Shown here piece after piece: positions 12,072 to 22,805 of a stretch of 64,000 nucleotides of DNA (the first letter of the stretch is position 1; every line of letters starts with the position of its first letter). The notes below the pieces were generated by a model that worked only from the letters and a program-made list of their open reading frames with translations, did not search any database and was not told the origin of the DNA. Source of the DNA: Salvator merianae (Eukaryota > Chordata > Lepidosauria > Squamata > Teiidae). The position numbers and the translations under genes were made by a program. The stretch is from positions 32,022,625 to 32,086,624 of the forward strand of contig QVOM02000029.1 of NCBI GenBank assembly GCA_003586115.2, given 5' to 3'.

Positions 12072-12117
12072 AAACTTGGAAGGGAAACCACTTAGGAAGA
12101 TCAAGTACTGTAGGCTT
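12072..12117 (+). repeat. Partial 5S rRNA-derived segment (3' third), plus strand
   Basis: This stretch aligns to the last ~45 nt of vertebrate 5S rRNA, including the region of the internal box C (cttggaagggaaaccact against cttggatgggagaccgcc) and the 3' end (gtactgtaggctt against gtgctgtaggctt). It is the outermost part of the left arm of the palindrome and is nearly identical, inverted, to the matching part of the full 5S-like sequence at 12529-12649. The 5' two thirds of 5S are absent on this side. Confidence 0.8.
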
Positions 12118-12572
12118 AATTTGAACTCATCATACTGAACAAATAAAGTGTTTGGTTTATGTATTCACTAAGAAATATATATAACAGCCTTCAAAACTAG
12201 TTGCCACTGATTTGACGCCTGGTTAAAACCAGCGATGGCTATCGGCTTTAAGCCTGGGTGTTCACGACCTGCACGAAGCGCAACATGGCTGTTTGCAGGG
12301 CCTCCAGACCTCTGTACTGCTTCAGCCAGTACGGAGGCCTGGAGGCCTCACAAATGGCCATGGCATGCTTTGCGCGGGTTGCAAACACCCGAACTTAAAG
12401 CCGCCAGCCACCGCTGGTTTTAACCAGGTGTCAAATCAGTGGCAGCTAGTTTTGAAGGCTGTTACATATACTTCTTAGTGAATACACAAACCAAACACTT
12501 TATTTGTTCAATATGATGAGTTCAAATTAAACCTACAGTACTTGATCTTCCTAAGTGGTTTCCCCCTCCAAG
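12074..12572. repeat. ~500-bp near-perfect palindrome with 5S-derived outer arms
   Basis: The left arm (12074-12322) and the right arm (12324-12572) are reverse complements, with an estimated nine in ten bases matching and almost no spacer. Base pairing is in register along the whole length: 12106 pairs with 12540 and 12314 with 12332. Each arm holds, from outside in, the 3' third of 5S rRNA, about 95 bp of AT-rich body (cacttta, cagccttcaaaactag, ccactgatttgac), and half of a GC-rich foldback core. The core is shared with the palindrome at 57.7 kb, but the 5S and AT-rich body are not. This points to a foldback element next to a 5S-derived SINE, followed by inverted duplication of the flank. 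Confidence 0.85.
12210..12440. mobile_element. GC-rich foldback (palindromic) element, core copy
   Basis: Centred near 12323, the core reads ggctttaagcctgggtgtt on the left and its inverted partner on the right, with a hairpin turn at gtactg...cagtac. The same core (taagcctgggtg, catggcatgctttgcg, tacggaggc) recurs at 57658-57862, where it stands alone. It is therefore a separate mobile palindrome embedded in the larger inverted repeat. It is non-coding despite short open frames on both strands. Confidence 0.75.
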
Positions 12573-12650
12573 TACTAACTAGGTCTTACCCTATTTAGTT
12601 TCCAAGATCAGAGGGGATTGGCCGTGGGTAGGATGGTATGGCCATAGGCA
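12529..12650 (-). repeat. Full-length 5S rRNA-derived sequence (SINE head or pseudogene), minus strand
   Basis: The reverse complement aligns to the whole ~120-nt vertebrate 5S rRNA. The 5' end gcctatggccataccatcc matches gtctacggccataccaccc; ctctgatcttggaaactaaa matches tctgatctcggaagctaag (internal box A region); gttagtacttgga is intact; the box C region and the ctgtagg 3' end follow. I estimate roughly three quarters of positions agree. The 3' end runs directly into an AT-rich body that is not 5S, as in 5S-headed SINEs (SINE3 class) known in other vertebrates. The degree of decay makes function as a 5S gene unlikely. Confidence 0.85.
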
Positions 12651-14562
12651 TATTTTCATAAACATACTGGAAACCACAGATTTTTTTTTTTAAGCTAGGC
12701 ATTCCTTTCTAGATTCTGGAGGTGTGATGCTGAAGGGGAGCAATTAATCATGTGGTTTGCTCTTATCCCATCAACACTCCTGTTGAAATCCTTTAAGTCA
12801 TCTGGAGATACCGATCCCTAAAAGCATCAAGTTATACTGACCTAGAGGAATTTCCTTAGAGGATGTGGTTATGTTAGGCTTTTTTCCAGTGCCTCAGATG
12901 TTAGGGGTAATCTGACCTATCCATTTTTAGTTGTGCTCCACTAAGTTGCAGTGCCTAGCTGATTTTGGGAAACTAAGTACAGTTGGATTTGGTTAGAATT
13001 TGGAGGGGCAGTCATCAGAAAAGATGAAGGCTATAGGCTAGATTAGAAAGTTAGAAATGGAGGAGGAGGAGGAGTCAGTGGTAAGTCACAGACACACATA
13101 CTATTGCCCAGAGGTTTTGCATAATGATTTATCAGCAGAGGGCATTAGTGACCTTATGCTCATCACCTTATGAGTCCCTGCCCAGCAGAGAAATAAATCC
13201 ATTTTGCAGATTGCTAAGCTTTCCATTTTGATCTTGGACTCAGTCAATAGCTACGTGTTTTGCAGGGAGCAACATAAATTCTACCACTGCCACCTCCCAA
13301 GGGTCTCCGTGTATGACTTGCCTAAGGCCTGACTTGGCAAAGTAGAGTACCTCTATTCATCGGGTTTCTTTGAAGCTTAAATCCTGTGGCAAATCCCTCT
13401 ATGATTCAGTGCACAGCATGCCTGAATAAAAAAGGATTTGCCATGCAATTCAAGCTTCTTTGCGTGTGGCCTTTCTAGATGCTTCTCGGCATACACCCCG
13501 GCCACTGCCCACTACTGCCATACTCTTGCCAAGAAAACTCCCTAGGAATGGAGCTTAATTAATTTCATTCCCCCACTTTTTTTAAAATCTACCGTTTCAA
13601 CATGCTCATGAACTGTGTATTACAGGATGGCTTTTGAATTTTGCTAGTGGAAAAAGCTGCCAGCTGCCTTATTGCCACTCATCATCATTGCCATGTAATA
13701 ATACTGAAAATGTAAAAGACTTTAAAAAGATTCTCTTCTGCATCTGATCAAAAATCTCATTTCAGAAAATGTTATAAGCTAAGCAACCTATTTGCTTATC
13801 AGCCAAGGTTTTTCCTTTAGCTGGATGCGTACTATGATGTCATAAATTAATAGCTAACATTCCAATTTCTCTGAAAACTAATGTGGTCATAGACAGCAGT
13901 AAAGATTTCATGAGGAAATTCATATGCAGTCTAGGAAAATGAGGGGGATATGTAGTTTATAGGCAAGAAAGGAACTTAAAGGGAGGTGAAGGACTTGATT
14001 AAAAGGAACAAAAAAGAGAAAAAGTTTAATTTAGTTTAATTTAAAAGAAGCCACCCACATTTTAGCTTATGATTTTACATCTTCATCTGTATATAAATGT
14101 CTTAATAAATGCCTTTATGAACCCCCAAGAAGGTTTGCTGATTCTCAGGCCATGCTTATGCTACACCCCGCTCAACCTGTCTTGAAGGGAGAGTCACCAC
14201 TGGTGCTGAACCATTTCCCTCCAAACTGACTTGCAGAGGCTGCTGGCACCTGAGCAGGAGGGTCAGTTGGCAGTCCACCGTGACAACTGGCCATGGTGCA
14301 CAGGCATCAACAACCCCTCAGTTCAGCTCACGGTACCCAAATATCAACTGCAATTCAAACCATTGGGACAAGGAGAAATCAGACCTGGAAATTCTGCTCC
14401 AATGTTAATTTGCCCTGTCACCACCTAGGACAACTTGATGGAAGTGCCAGGGTGAGGGTTGGCAGAACTTCACCCCACCCCAAGTGCTTCTCCCATGAGG
14501 TCTGAAGACATCCTTCATGGGCCTATGAATACGGCCTCAGTCACATCTGTGGAGTTATCATG
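12651..14562. other. No recognised feature
   Basis: About 1.9 kb without a recognisable exon, RNA or mobile element. A small (GGA)n patch lies near 13060-13073. Confidence 0.4.
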
Positions 14563-14700
14563 GCATAGTGGTTAGTCAAACCCAGACAAGGAAGGAACTG
14601 TGGAGAAGACAGACTGACTTGGGGCCACCCATCTTCTTTCAATCTATTCTACCTCATCATGTTGGTCAAAAAACAAATGGCTGGGGTTAAAAATAAAATT
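14563..14700 (+). repeat. tRNA-related SINE fragment, plus strand
   Basis: It begins with an A-box-like string (catggcatagtggttag), the usual head of squamate tRNA-related SINEs. It continues through a 'cttggggccacccatc' block and a 'ctattctacctcatcatgttg' block, which corresponds to 'cctacctcacagggttgttg' in better-preserved copies. The B-box region is deleted. It belongs to the same broad class as the minus-strand pieces at 2.1 and 16.0 kb. Confidence 0.6.
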
Positions 14701-14794
14701 TGAATCTGCCTGAGCTGGGATGCAGATTCCTTTCCTGTTTGCTTTCTGTGTTTCTGTGTATGAAACAGAGCACATTGGCTGAAGATCATAGGAA

Positions 14795-14880
14795 GTTACT
14801 GGACTCCAGTTCCCAGAAGTCATAGTCAGCACGGTCAATGAACGGAAATGATGGGAAATGTACTCCATCAACATCTGGTT
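14795..14880. mobile_element. Small palindromic MITE ('actccagttcccag' type)
   Basis: The paired motifs ggactccagttcccagaagt and, inverted at the other side, gatgggaaatgtactcc are the decayed ends of a widespread short MITE whose ends read ctacaactccca in fresher copies. A second copy lies at 39945-40022. It is non-coding. Confidence 0.5.
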
Positions 14881-15756
14881 TAGAGAAATCAGAGTCTGAA
14901 CTAAAGGGCAATGGGTTTGAGATGATGATCTGAAATGGTCCCAAATCCATATGAGGTCAGTGCATATATACTTCCTCTTATCAATTTTTGTGAATTATTC
15001 CCTGGCCCACAGGTCCCCAGTTCCTTGGGTTTGTCCATTAGTCATGTGGGGGTTTAAGCAAGTCCTGATTTTGCTGCCTTGTTATGCAAGCAATTGGAGG
15101 ATAAGCTTTCCTTCACTTATCTCTGCTGTATGAGATTGTATGGTTCTCCTGTCTTTCAGGCAGTTATCTTTCCTGGAGATGATTGGGTCATTTCCTTCAC
15201 CACTGACTTACCACCATTTGCTAGGGCAACTGAGAGTTATGTTATTGAACTCATACAAAGAGGAAACAAACAACAGATACAACAGCTGCAGCCTGTGGCA
15301 GGTCAGCAGAATGCCGCTGCTATTCAGCTCAAGGTCTTAACAGAAATCAAGTGATGTCAGTAGTGAGAAAGAGGTGCTGAACTAGCAGCAATTCCGAGCT
15401 CCCTACCCTGACCCCTTGCAATAGTGCACTTTGCTCACAAACTCAGAAAACAGGAACAGCAAGTGCGAAGTTCATAGGACAAATAGAAGGTCTCTGGCTA
15501 CACTATGACTAAGGAAGGAAAAAATGCACTTGCGGAGGCAAGCGTTTATTGTCCAGTTTTATATAAAGGTTCCAGATGGACAACAAAACATGCAGTTCGA
15601 GAGTCAGCGTGGAGCAGAGGAGGGAAAGTTAGATCCAAAGGTTCTTGACACAGACTGTACCCTTGCCAGTTTTGTGTTGTCTTAAGGAGCTTCTCCAACA
15701 TGCACATTTTACCTTCTCACTCTGTGTAGTCATTTATTGCATTTACAGATTTCTTT
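14881..15756. other. No recognised feature
   Basis: Nothing identifiable. An open frame of about 90 codons near 15079-15354 has no family resemblance that I can recognise and no convincing splice context. Confidence 0.4.
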
Positions 15757-15957
15757 GGCTGCATTCACACCTACATTTTAATCCAGCTTCAGTCCACTTT
15801 CCAAGTGACAGAACACATTGGCAAAGTGACAGATTGTTTACTTCTAACTCAAAAGAATACACCTTTGGGTTAGATAATGTGGAAAGAAGATGACAAGTCT
15901 GCTGATGTATTCCCTCATGTTGAAAGCGGACTGAAGGTGGATTAAAACTTAGGTGTT
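15757..15957. mobile_element. MITE, 'cattcacacctaagttttaatc' family, copy 1
   Basis: The left end reads GGCTGCATTCACACCTACAT. The right end contains gaaagcggactgaaggtgga then ttaaaacttaggtgt, which is the inverted match of the left subterminal region (ttttaatccagcttcagtccac). The right terminus is slightly truncated. The better copy is at 29081-29305, where both ends are complete. It has no coding capacity. Confidence 0.75.
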
Positions 15958-15989
15958 TCAAAAAACTCAAGGCAGTGCCACATTGCTCT

Positions 15990-16090
15990 CCACAACTCTG
16001 TTTTCTCTTCACAACAGTCCTGTGACATAGGTTAGTCTGAGGAGCAGCAACTGACCCATGTTCATCCAGTCAGCTTCTGGCTCTTTACAC
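15990..16090 (-). repeat. tRNA-related SINE 3' part, minus strand
   Basis: The plus strand reads cacaacagtcctgtgacataggttagtctgag, followed by gcagcaactgacccatg. This is the reverse complement of the SINE body that appears plus-strand at 14.6 kb. Head and tail are missing. Confidence 0.55.
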
Positions 16091-16269
16091 ACTCCTTCGC
16101 CCCCCCAATCCTGGGACAGGATGGGACACCCAATTCCAGAGTAAACAACTGTCCCATGCTGGGATGGACTCCTGCTTCGACAGGACAGGGCTGTTTGCAT
16201 TGGGATGGCCCATTCCACTGCAGCCTTTGCCACTGCCTCCAGAGAGTGCTTGGAGGCAGTGCTGAGCCT

Positions 16270-16672
16270 TCAAAGGTCAGGGACCTTTGTTACAACTTCC
16301 ACTGTTTCAGGGAAGGCCCTTTTTGGTGGTGCACCACTTCCTGCATTACTTCCGGTGGCACTTCTTGGAGCACTGCCAGAAAGGATCATCCATGGTATCC
16401 TGGACCATGAGGCCATGCCAACTGCATGCCCTTCATGGTCCAGTATACCGAGAGAATTCCACTTGTAGATCTCTTTGAAAAGGTCTACCAGTGGATCAGG
16501 ACAGGGTGCCATTTTGGCCCCCTGTCCTGGTCTATAGCCTAATCCAGAGGAGACAGGCTGTAGCAAGGAGGCAGGGCCTGCACTGGTCCACAGTAGCATG
16601 CAGATAGGAGGTCCTTGGACCATTCCAGGCAGCCCCTTGGTCCAGTATACCAAGGTGTGCAGAAAGGGCCTT
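16270..16672. mobile_element. MITE fragment, TTTCTGCAC family
   Basis: The right end reads ggtgtgcagaaagggcc, the inverted form of the GGCCCCTTTCTGCACTTGG terminus of the element at 45236-45415. Inside are blocks typical of the family: 'gatctctttgaaaaggtctaccagtgga', 'ccattttggccccctgtcc', 'gtccacagtagcatgcagatagg'. The left boundary is not clear and may lie further out. Confidence 0.45.
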
Positions 16673-16719
16673 TGTGTCCAAGTGGGGGTTGAACTCAAGA
16701 ACTCCTCTGTTCAACACAA

Positions 16720-17440
16720 AACAAAGTTAAAACACAATATTAAAATAAATAAAATAAAAATACAAAATTTAAAAACTCAGAGGGGCTGTCCAGAAGCAAG
16801 TGTCAGGGTGAAGACAAATATTTTCAGATGTCTTCTAAAACTAGCTAATTTTAAATCATGTTTAAATCATGTTTTAAATTTTATTATATTTGTATTCAAG
16901 AATGTCTTCTATTATTATTATGTACAGTATATTGGATTTTATCATTTTTATGTCTAAATTTGTAAACCACCCTAACTGGTGCCACTGCAGAGAAGGCCCT
17001 TTGATGAACTCTTTCTCCTGAAACATCCATTCCAGATGATCTCAGACTTCTGCATGACAGGTAAGGGACAAGAGGATCTTCCAGGTATCCAAGATCAGAT
17101 CTCTTTAAAGCTTTCTAGTTAGAACCAACCCCTTGAACTGGGCCTGGTATGCATTTAGCTGCCAGTGCAATGATTGCAGAACAAGAATGACGCGTGGTCA
17201 GCTTCTGTGCTTATGTACCACCCTTGCTGCAGCCTTCTGCAGTAGCTATACTTTCTGAGCCATCTTCAAGGGCAGTCCCAGTTAGAATGCATTGCAGTAA
17301 TCCAACTGAAAGGTTATCAATGCTGAAAGCATGCTATCTGTATCTGATATCGTGCATTAGCTAAAGTTGGGCACAAGTGCTTCTAATCACCAGGGCCACA
17401 TTTGCCTCCAATGACAACTAGAAATCTAGAAGCCCTTAGC
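16720..17440 (-). mobile_element. L2-clade LINE ORF2 C-terminus, minus strand, interrupted
   Basis: On the minus strand the right part reads as a decayed L2 protein end: a 'KMAQK...' helix region, then a block ending RAFSAVAP near 16990. The left part (16795-16860) reads RRHLKIFVF, equivalent to the final RRHLKTYLF-like motif, followed by an A/T-rich 3' UTR. The two halves are separated by 16862-16972, which reads in the opposite direction as another L2 tail. The copy is full of stops and frame changes. Confidence 0.6.
16862..16972 (+). mobile_element. L2 LINE 3' tail, plus strand, nested in opposite-strand L2
   Basis: A T-rich stretch ends with ttgtaaaccacccta, the 'taagccgccct' type 3' terminus of L2-clade LINEs. 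It lies between two halves of a minus-strand L2 copy, so it probably inserted there. No target duplication is evident. Confidence 0.45.
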
Positions 17441-18348
17441 AGATCAAAAGACAGTCCAACATAACCAAAATCTACCCTGCCCTCTTACTCCACAATGCTT
17501 TACCTGTGCAAAAGGTTTATTTATTTTAGTGAGTTGGGAAACTCAACTTCTTAGAAACTTTTGTGGTGGACAACTTTGCTTTTAAAGTCCGACTGGATAC
17601 ATTTCTTTTAGGAGTGTAAATGATGTCACCTTACAAACTGCTTCTGAAGAGAATGAGAGTGTGGAATATTTTGGGGGGAAATGCCTCTGAAGTCTGGCAA
17701 TGCTAGAATGAAATAAGAGCCATTGGAGGCAAATAATTGAGTAGGGTAATTTTCGTGTCTCTGTGGAGACGGTTATGAATAAAACCTCCTAGTCACATGC
17801 ATCTATTTATTTCTTGCCAATAAACAGCTCTTGGCCATAAGTCATGAATTATAAATACTGAATTCAATACATAATTGGCCAGCTATTAGAGGCAAAGATG
17901 CCCATCTATTTTGCATTACTAGCACAAAGCTTCTTTTGAATCACAGCATGTAGAATTTATAATAATGCAAAATCAACATAAATGGTGTTTTGGACAGCAT
18001 TTTAGGGGGAGGAGTGGATGCACATGGTGGTGCATAAAATTTGCTTGAAATCAGTTTTTCGGCCCATCTTACTGTCACCATGCGCATATTACAGATGCCT
18101 GCTGCACTTTTGTGTGAAGATGTGCAAACCACTCAGCCCACATTGCTCCCACATACCATAGTCATACCACAGCCACACTTACAAACCACTGCAGCTATAC
18201 ACACATCCACATATTCAACTCAGTATTGATAAGACTCAGCTCTCATTTCACACTGCAATCAGCCAGTGAGATTCTATGGAACAGGGACAATGACAAGACA
18301 AAGTGGAGATCATGTTGAAATGAAAACTGTGGTTGACTCTAGACAGTT
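17441..18348. other. No recognised feature
   Basis: About 0.9 kb of AT-rich sequence without a recognisable gene or repeat. Confidence 0.4.
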
Positions 18349-18820
18349 AGGGCCTTTACGCACTTTGAGCTAGTGAGCGCCAGGGATGCTTGCAGAGGCC
18401 TGCATGATTGGGAGCAGTCTACAAATGCTCTCAATCACAGCTAGCTGTGGAGCACTAATTTGTGGTCCACAGCTTGACTGGGAGCTGCTATCCTGCTCCT
18501 GGTCAAGCGTACTGGCACCCATTTCTGGGTGCCCATGCACAGCAATGCCATGCGCCGCGGCTATGGCTGTGCAGTCTTGTGATCATGCTTCCACGCTCCA
18601 TGGTGTATCCAGTCACCATGGCAGCATCTGGACACTTCCTAGCCACTGTCACCGCGAACATCAAGAGCAGAATACCAGCATTCGCAGTACGAATGCTAGT
18701 ATCTTGCTTGTATTTAAGTCGAGGGCCCCGCAGTGCAGACGGTGTCTGCGCTGCAGGCTCAATTCCACATTAGAATGGGATAATTATCCCATTCTAATGT
18801 GCAAAGTGCAAAAACGCCCT
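18349..18820. mobile_element. Hairpin-ended MITE (GGGCC-TTCGCACTT family), copy 2
   Basis: The left terminus is agggcctttacgcacttt and the right terminus is aaagtgcaaaaacgccct. The right subterminal hairpin is a perfect 'ttagaatgggataattatcc / cattctaa' palindrome. The left subterminal hairpin is a variant of the 'ctagtgagc' stem. The core has the family's 'caccatggcagcatctgg...cacttcctagccactg' segment and 'gtgcagacggtgtctgcgctgc'. Flanking triplets are TTA and TTT, so the target duplication is imperfect. Its sequence contributes the first part of a long chance open frame that runs on into the following L2. Confidence 0.8.
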
Positions 18821-18849
18821 TTTTTACTAAGTGGTAATGAATTCACTTG

Positions 18850-19490
18850 CCTTCAGTGGACTGGACCAAGTAGAATGGACCTCACGCAGATGGCTCCTGG
18901 CTCAATTCAAGGCCGTGCTCAATTCAAAGTGTTCACTTTGGTCTATAAAGCCCTAAATGGTTTGGGCCCTGCCTACCTGAAGGAGTGCCTCCACCCATAT
19001 GTGCCTGCCCGCACGCTGAGGTCACAGGGGGAGACCCTCCTGGTGGTCCCTTCCCCTGCATTATTGCGGGGGGGGAGGGGGAGGACTTTCTCTGTGGCTG
19101 CCCCCAGGTTATGGAACAGCCTCCCTACTGAGATTTGCCAGGCGCCATCCCTGTTTGGGTTTTGGTGCCTGGTAAAGTTCTTTCTCTTTGCCCAGGCATA
19201 TGGTCCTTGACCCTCTGAGAAGCCCTCCCTCATTGCTGTTGGACTGTTATATTGTTGGGCTAGGGTGGTTTTGTAGTGGGGGCCATGAAATATTTTTTAT
19301 GATGTTTTTATAATGTTTTTATGGTATTTTTACTGTAATAGTTTTTATAAGCTTTGTAAGCTTTTTGTATGTTTTATGATGTTTTATAATGGTTTTATTG
19401 TAATTGTTTTTTGGTATGTTTTTGTAAGCCGCCCTGGGACCCCTCGGTATAGGGCGGGATAGAAACTGAAATTAAAGTAAAGTAAAAGTA
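18850..19490 (+). mobile_element. L2-clade LINE 3' end with ORF2 C-terminus, plus strand
   Basis: The plus-strand frame reads FKVFTLVYKALNGLGPAYL, then TFSVAAPRLWNSLP and a KFFLFAQAY-like finish, ending at a stop at 19208-19210. These are the standard end motifs of L2-clade ORF2 (FKVLVLVYKALNG.GP.YL; RAFSVAAP.LWNSLP; LK..LF...). A T-rich 3' UTR follows, closing with gtaagccgccctgggacccc and a repeated 'aaagtaaag' tail. A short poly(G) run near 19067 causes no break. This is one of the better-preserved LINE pieces in the window. It lacks the reverse transcriptase. Confidence 0.85.
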
Positions 19491-21545
19491 AAGTAAATGG
19501 AGGCAGATTGCATTTACTGGGAGGTTGCCATGTTCCTCCATGCTTCGAGATTATATTGTAATGGGAAACAGTATGTAAATATTTTAAATAAATAAATAAA
19601 TCTGGGAATAAAGGCTGGAGTTGTATGTGGTAGAAAAAGAGCTGTGTTTTCTTCTGGTCCTCATGCTTCAAGCACCCAAAATTCTGGATCCCAAGGAAGT
19701 TGAGCCCTTTCAAGTCTTCCCGACTGGGGTCCGCTCATTATGATCAGTTGCTCCCGTTTTAACAGGCCTGGTCTCACATCCTGGCTTCCATGGCAATCTG
19801 CTCAACTTTTTCAAGCACATAAATCTAAGTTCAGCGGTTTCACTGGATTCTTCCCCACAGACTTTTGAGTTTCAAAAATCATCGCCCTGGATTTTTGCCC
19901 TCTGAAGTAGAAAACCAACACACAAGTACAGAACAATCCCTGGCTGACAAAATGAGAGCCAGTTTTTGAAAACATGTCTATTGATATCAGTCCATATAGG
20001 AAAGGATGCCACTCTAGGTCAGTTACTCAAAAAGATTGCGCGAGATCTTTGCATTCAAAAGCCTTCCAACAGAGCATTTATTTATTTAGAAATCTCAAAA
20101 GCGGCATGTAGATCCTTTCTCTACTTCCTAAGCAAAATCAGTTGCAAATTAAATTGTCTTTTGCTTCCAGGCAGGTGGGTCTAGATATTGAACCTCACAA
20201 CATTTTTTTCCCACTGGGCTATTTTTCGAGCCCACATTCAACTCGTGTGGGAAGCTCACATACGTTTCTGTTGCTGTGCCTATAAATCAAACAGGCCAAT
20301 GTACAGACCAGCCACCTGGAGCAAACGCATCCCCCAAAACACTCTTCCTCCAAGGTGAAGGTAAGAAATTTATTTGCCAGCAACTATAGAATATTTGGGG
20401 GTTTTGCCACAAAGCAAGTGCTAAGGGAACATTGTAGTCGTACATCTTTTATACTTTTTACAGATACATGCTTCTTACCATTTTAACTTCTACTGGCCAC
20501 TTCTACTATATGCATCATCACATGTTCATTATTATTCATTACCACCCCTTACATACATTCCCATACATTGCATGTCCATGCAAATGGAGTGTGATGAAAC
20601 AGGAGGTGTGTGTTAAGCTCCTATTTCTTCAACCTTTTACCTACTTTTCTCTACTTTCACTCTTCCTAGCATCCTTATCTTGTGTCTTGTCCATGGCTTT
20701 TTGGCCCTCCTGCCTTAACTCTTTCTTCTGTCCAACCCTCTCTATTCGGGCTCCTTTCCTATCTCTGCAAGGTTCCTGTTTCTATGCAAGCAGGCAAGCA
20801 AGCTATATGACCAACTTATAAGCTATAGCAGGAGCAAAAATCCATATTATAAAACAGCGGCTATATGGGGCATCGCACTGTATTTCAACAACAGTGGATG
20901 TTTCTTTCACCCTTTGGTGGACTGTAGTATAAGGTCTGGGGCCCCTTGGGGACTGAAGCAGCCCTTCCTGCCCTATCCCATCCTGGTCTCACTGCATAAA
21001 ATTTTGGAAAGTTGAAAATATTGCAGATCAGCTTTGAAGAACCATGTTGGGACAGTAGCATAGAAATATTTTTTTTAAAAAAAAATTAAAAAAACACTTA
21101 AACCCTGGGCTCAGGTAGCATCTTCATTTCATAAGGCTGAAATATGGTTGACCTTTTTATAGTGTCTGGCAGCTCACAAAGAAGCATCTTAATATCCGTA
21201 TCCTTCAGTCAACTTTGTATATACAAGGGATATCCCTCTGTCTTTCCTCAGTCATGGGTATAAATAGACATTTATCATCCTGGCTGGATAGGAAGGAGAA
21301 TTATCCTCTGCATCTGCACTTGATCAAAAATCCAGAAACACAAGATTGGCAAAATGCTTCTCCTTTCAGCTTGGCACTGGCAGGTCATTGAAGGCAATAA
21401 AATATTAACATTTGCATTCAGCTTTCGAGAATGCAAAGCATTTCACAGAGCTAATCCAACCGTAATTCTACTAGAAAAGAAAATATCTCCCTTGAAACTG
21501 AGCATTGGCTGATTGCATAGACACAGCCATGTAATATTCTTGGCA
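19491..21545. other. No recognised feature
   Basis: About 2 kb of non-repetitive sequence. A possible LINE tail ('tattttaaataaataaataaa') occurs near 19575-19605. Runs of A and T lie near 21065-21095. Confidence 0.4.
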
Positions 21546-21700
21546 GGGATAGAATCATAGCATTGTGGAGGGAAAAGGACCATAATGATCATCTAGTCCA
21601 ACCCTTTGGAATGCCGAGAAAAGCAAATCAAGCCATTATTATGAACTGGCTGTCCAGCCTCTTCTTAGGAACCACCAGAGGCAGCAAACCAATAATCTCC
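21546..21700 (-). mobile_element. CR1 LINE 3' end, minus strand
   Basis: It starts at the left with atagaatcatagcattgtgg and 'gatcatctagtccaaccc', the reverse complement of the conserved CR1 3' UTR. It continues with 'ctgtccagcctcttcttagga', which corresponds to the end of CR1 ORF2. It is about 150 bp and 5'-truncated, as most CR1 copies are. Confidence 0.8.
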
Positions 21701-22805
21701 ATTGGTGGTTTTTTGTTTTCTGAATTCCTCTGCCTCTGAGCTATAATTCTGTTAATTCTATAGTACTGTTAAGTCAGTATTATTATTGTTCCCATTTTGC
21801 TGGTGGGGAGGTGGAGGGTGTGTGAGAGAAAGGAGAGGGCAGGATCTGTACAGTACAAAAATGGCACCATGGAAAAGCTCAGGGCATGGAGGGATTGAGT
21901 GTCTCCACATCCATTGGGCCACTAATTGTCCCACAGAGGGGCAGAAGGCACCATCAGAGTTACTTTTTGCACAGAGCAAGAAAAAATCCTCTGAGAGCAC
22001 TTTCTGTCCTCCGTCCTCCCAGCTGCCACTGTATGAAGTGCCCAGTCCTATTTTAGAAGACCCAGAAATTGGCTGACTTCAAGGGCCACTTCCTGTGTCT
22101 TCTGAAATAGGCCTGGGCAGAAACTTCAAAGCTGGGAAATTAAAGTTCTCTGGCTTTGACATTAGTGTGCCAAGAGCAGGGAAGCATGCAAGCAGCATGC
22201 CACCCACCTCCAGGAACAGAGCAAGTGCTTGAGGCTTTCCAGTGGCAGAATCTGCCATTATGCAGATATTGCCAGAAAGAGAAAGTAACGTGGGGAAACA
22301 ACTTATTGGGTCCAGGGCCGAGTAGAGCTCAAATGTACTTGTTTATATACATATCATGGCAGTCTACAATCATAGGACCCAAGCCAGCATATATATTGGT
22401 ACCCAGATAGTGTGCTCTCCAGCACTGATGTGACATAGACTATATTTCTACTCCTCCAGCAAGAGACACCTCAGGAAGGGGATTGCCCTTGCAGCCTTGG
22501 CAAGGAGTTTGGTGTCTCTATTGCCATCACGGAGACCACAGTTCTCAAGTGTCAGCTTGGCCACTGCACTACAATCTTTGAAGCTCTGTGATACCAGGCC
22601 GTGCCTGCTTGTGTATTTTAATGACACTGCTTTTCCTTTGCTGTAATCCATTGGACCTGGTGCTGTCTCAATGTCATTTGCAGTCTGTCAGAAAATGGGG
22701 AGTTAACAAGACTGCTTGAAGTAAGGGCCACCCATTCAACATGAGGGATATGTGTGCTTGTTGGTGCTATTTTCTACATGATCTTTTATCAGTAAATGCT
22801 GACAG
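21701..22805. other. No recognised feature
   Basis: About 1.1 kb with nothing recognisable. Open frames of 60-95 codons lack recognisable motifs. Confidence 0.4.

Noticed and set aside
12235..12478. Overlapping open frames across the palindrome
   Set aside because: Their similarity to frames at 57.7 kb is explained by the shared foldback repeat rather than by a conserved protein.
12529..12650. Functional 5S rRNA gene
   Set aside because: Changes hit the internal promoter and many paired positions, and the 3' end lacks the usual T-run terminator and passes into SINE-like body.
18386..19210. 274-codon open frame, the longest in the window
   Set aside because: Its first half is translated MITE sequence and only the second half is the C-terminus of an L2 LINE protein. 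It is a chance read-through of two mobile elements, not a gene.
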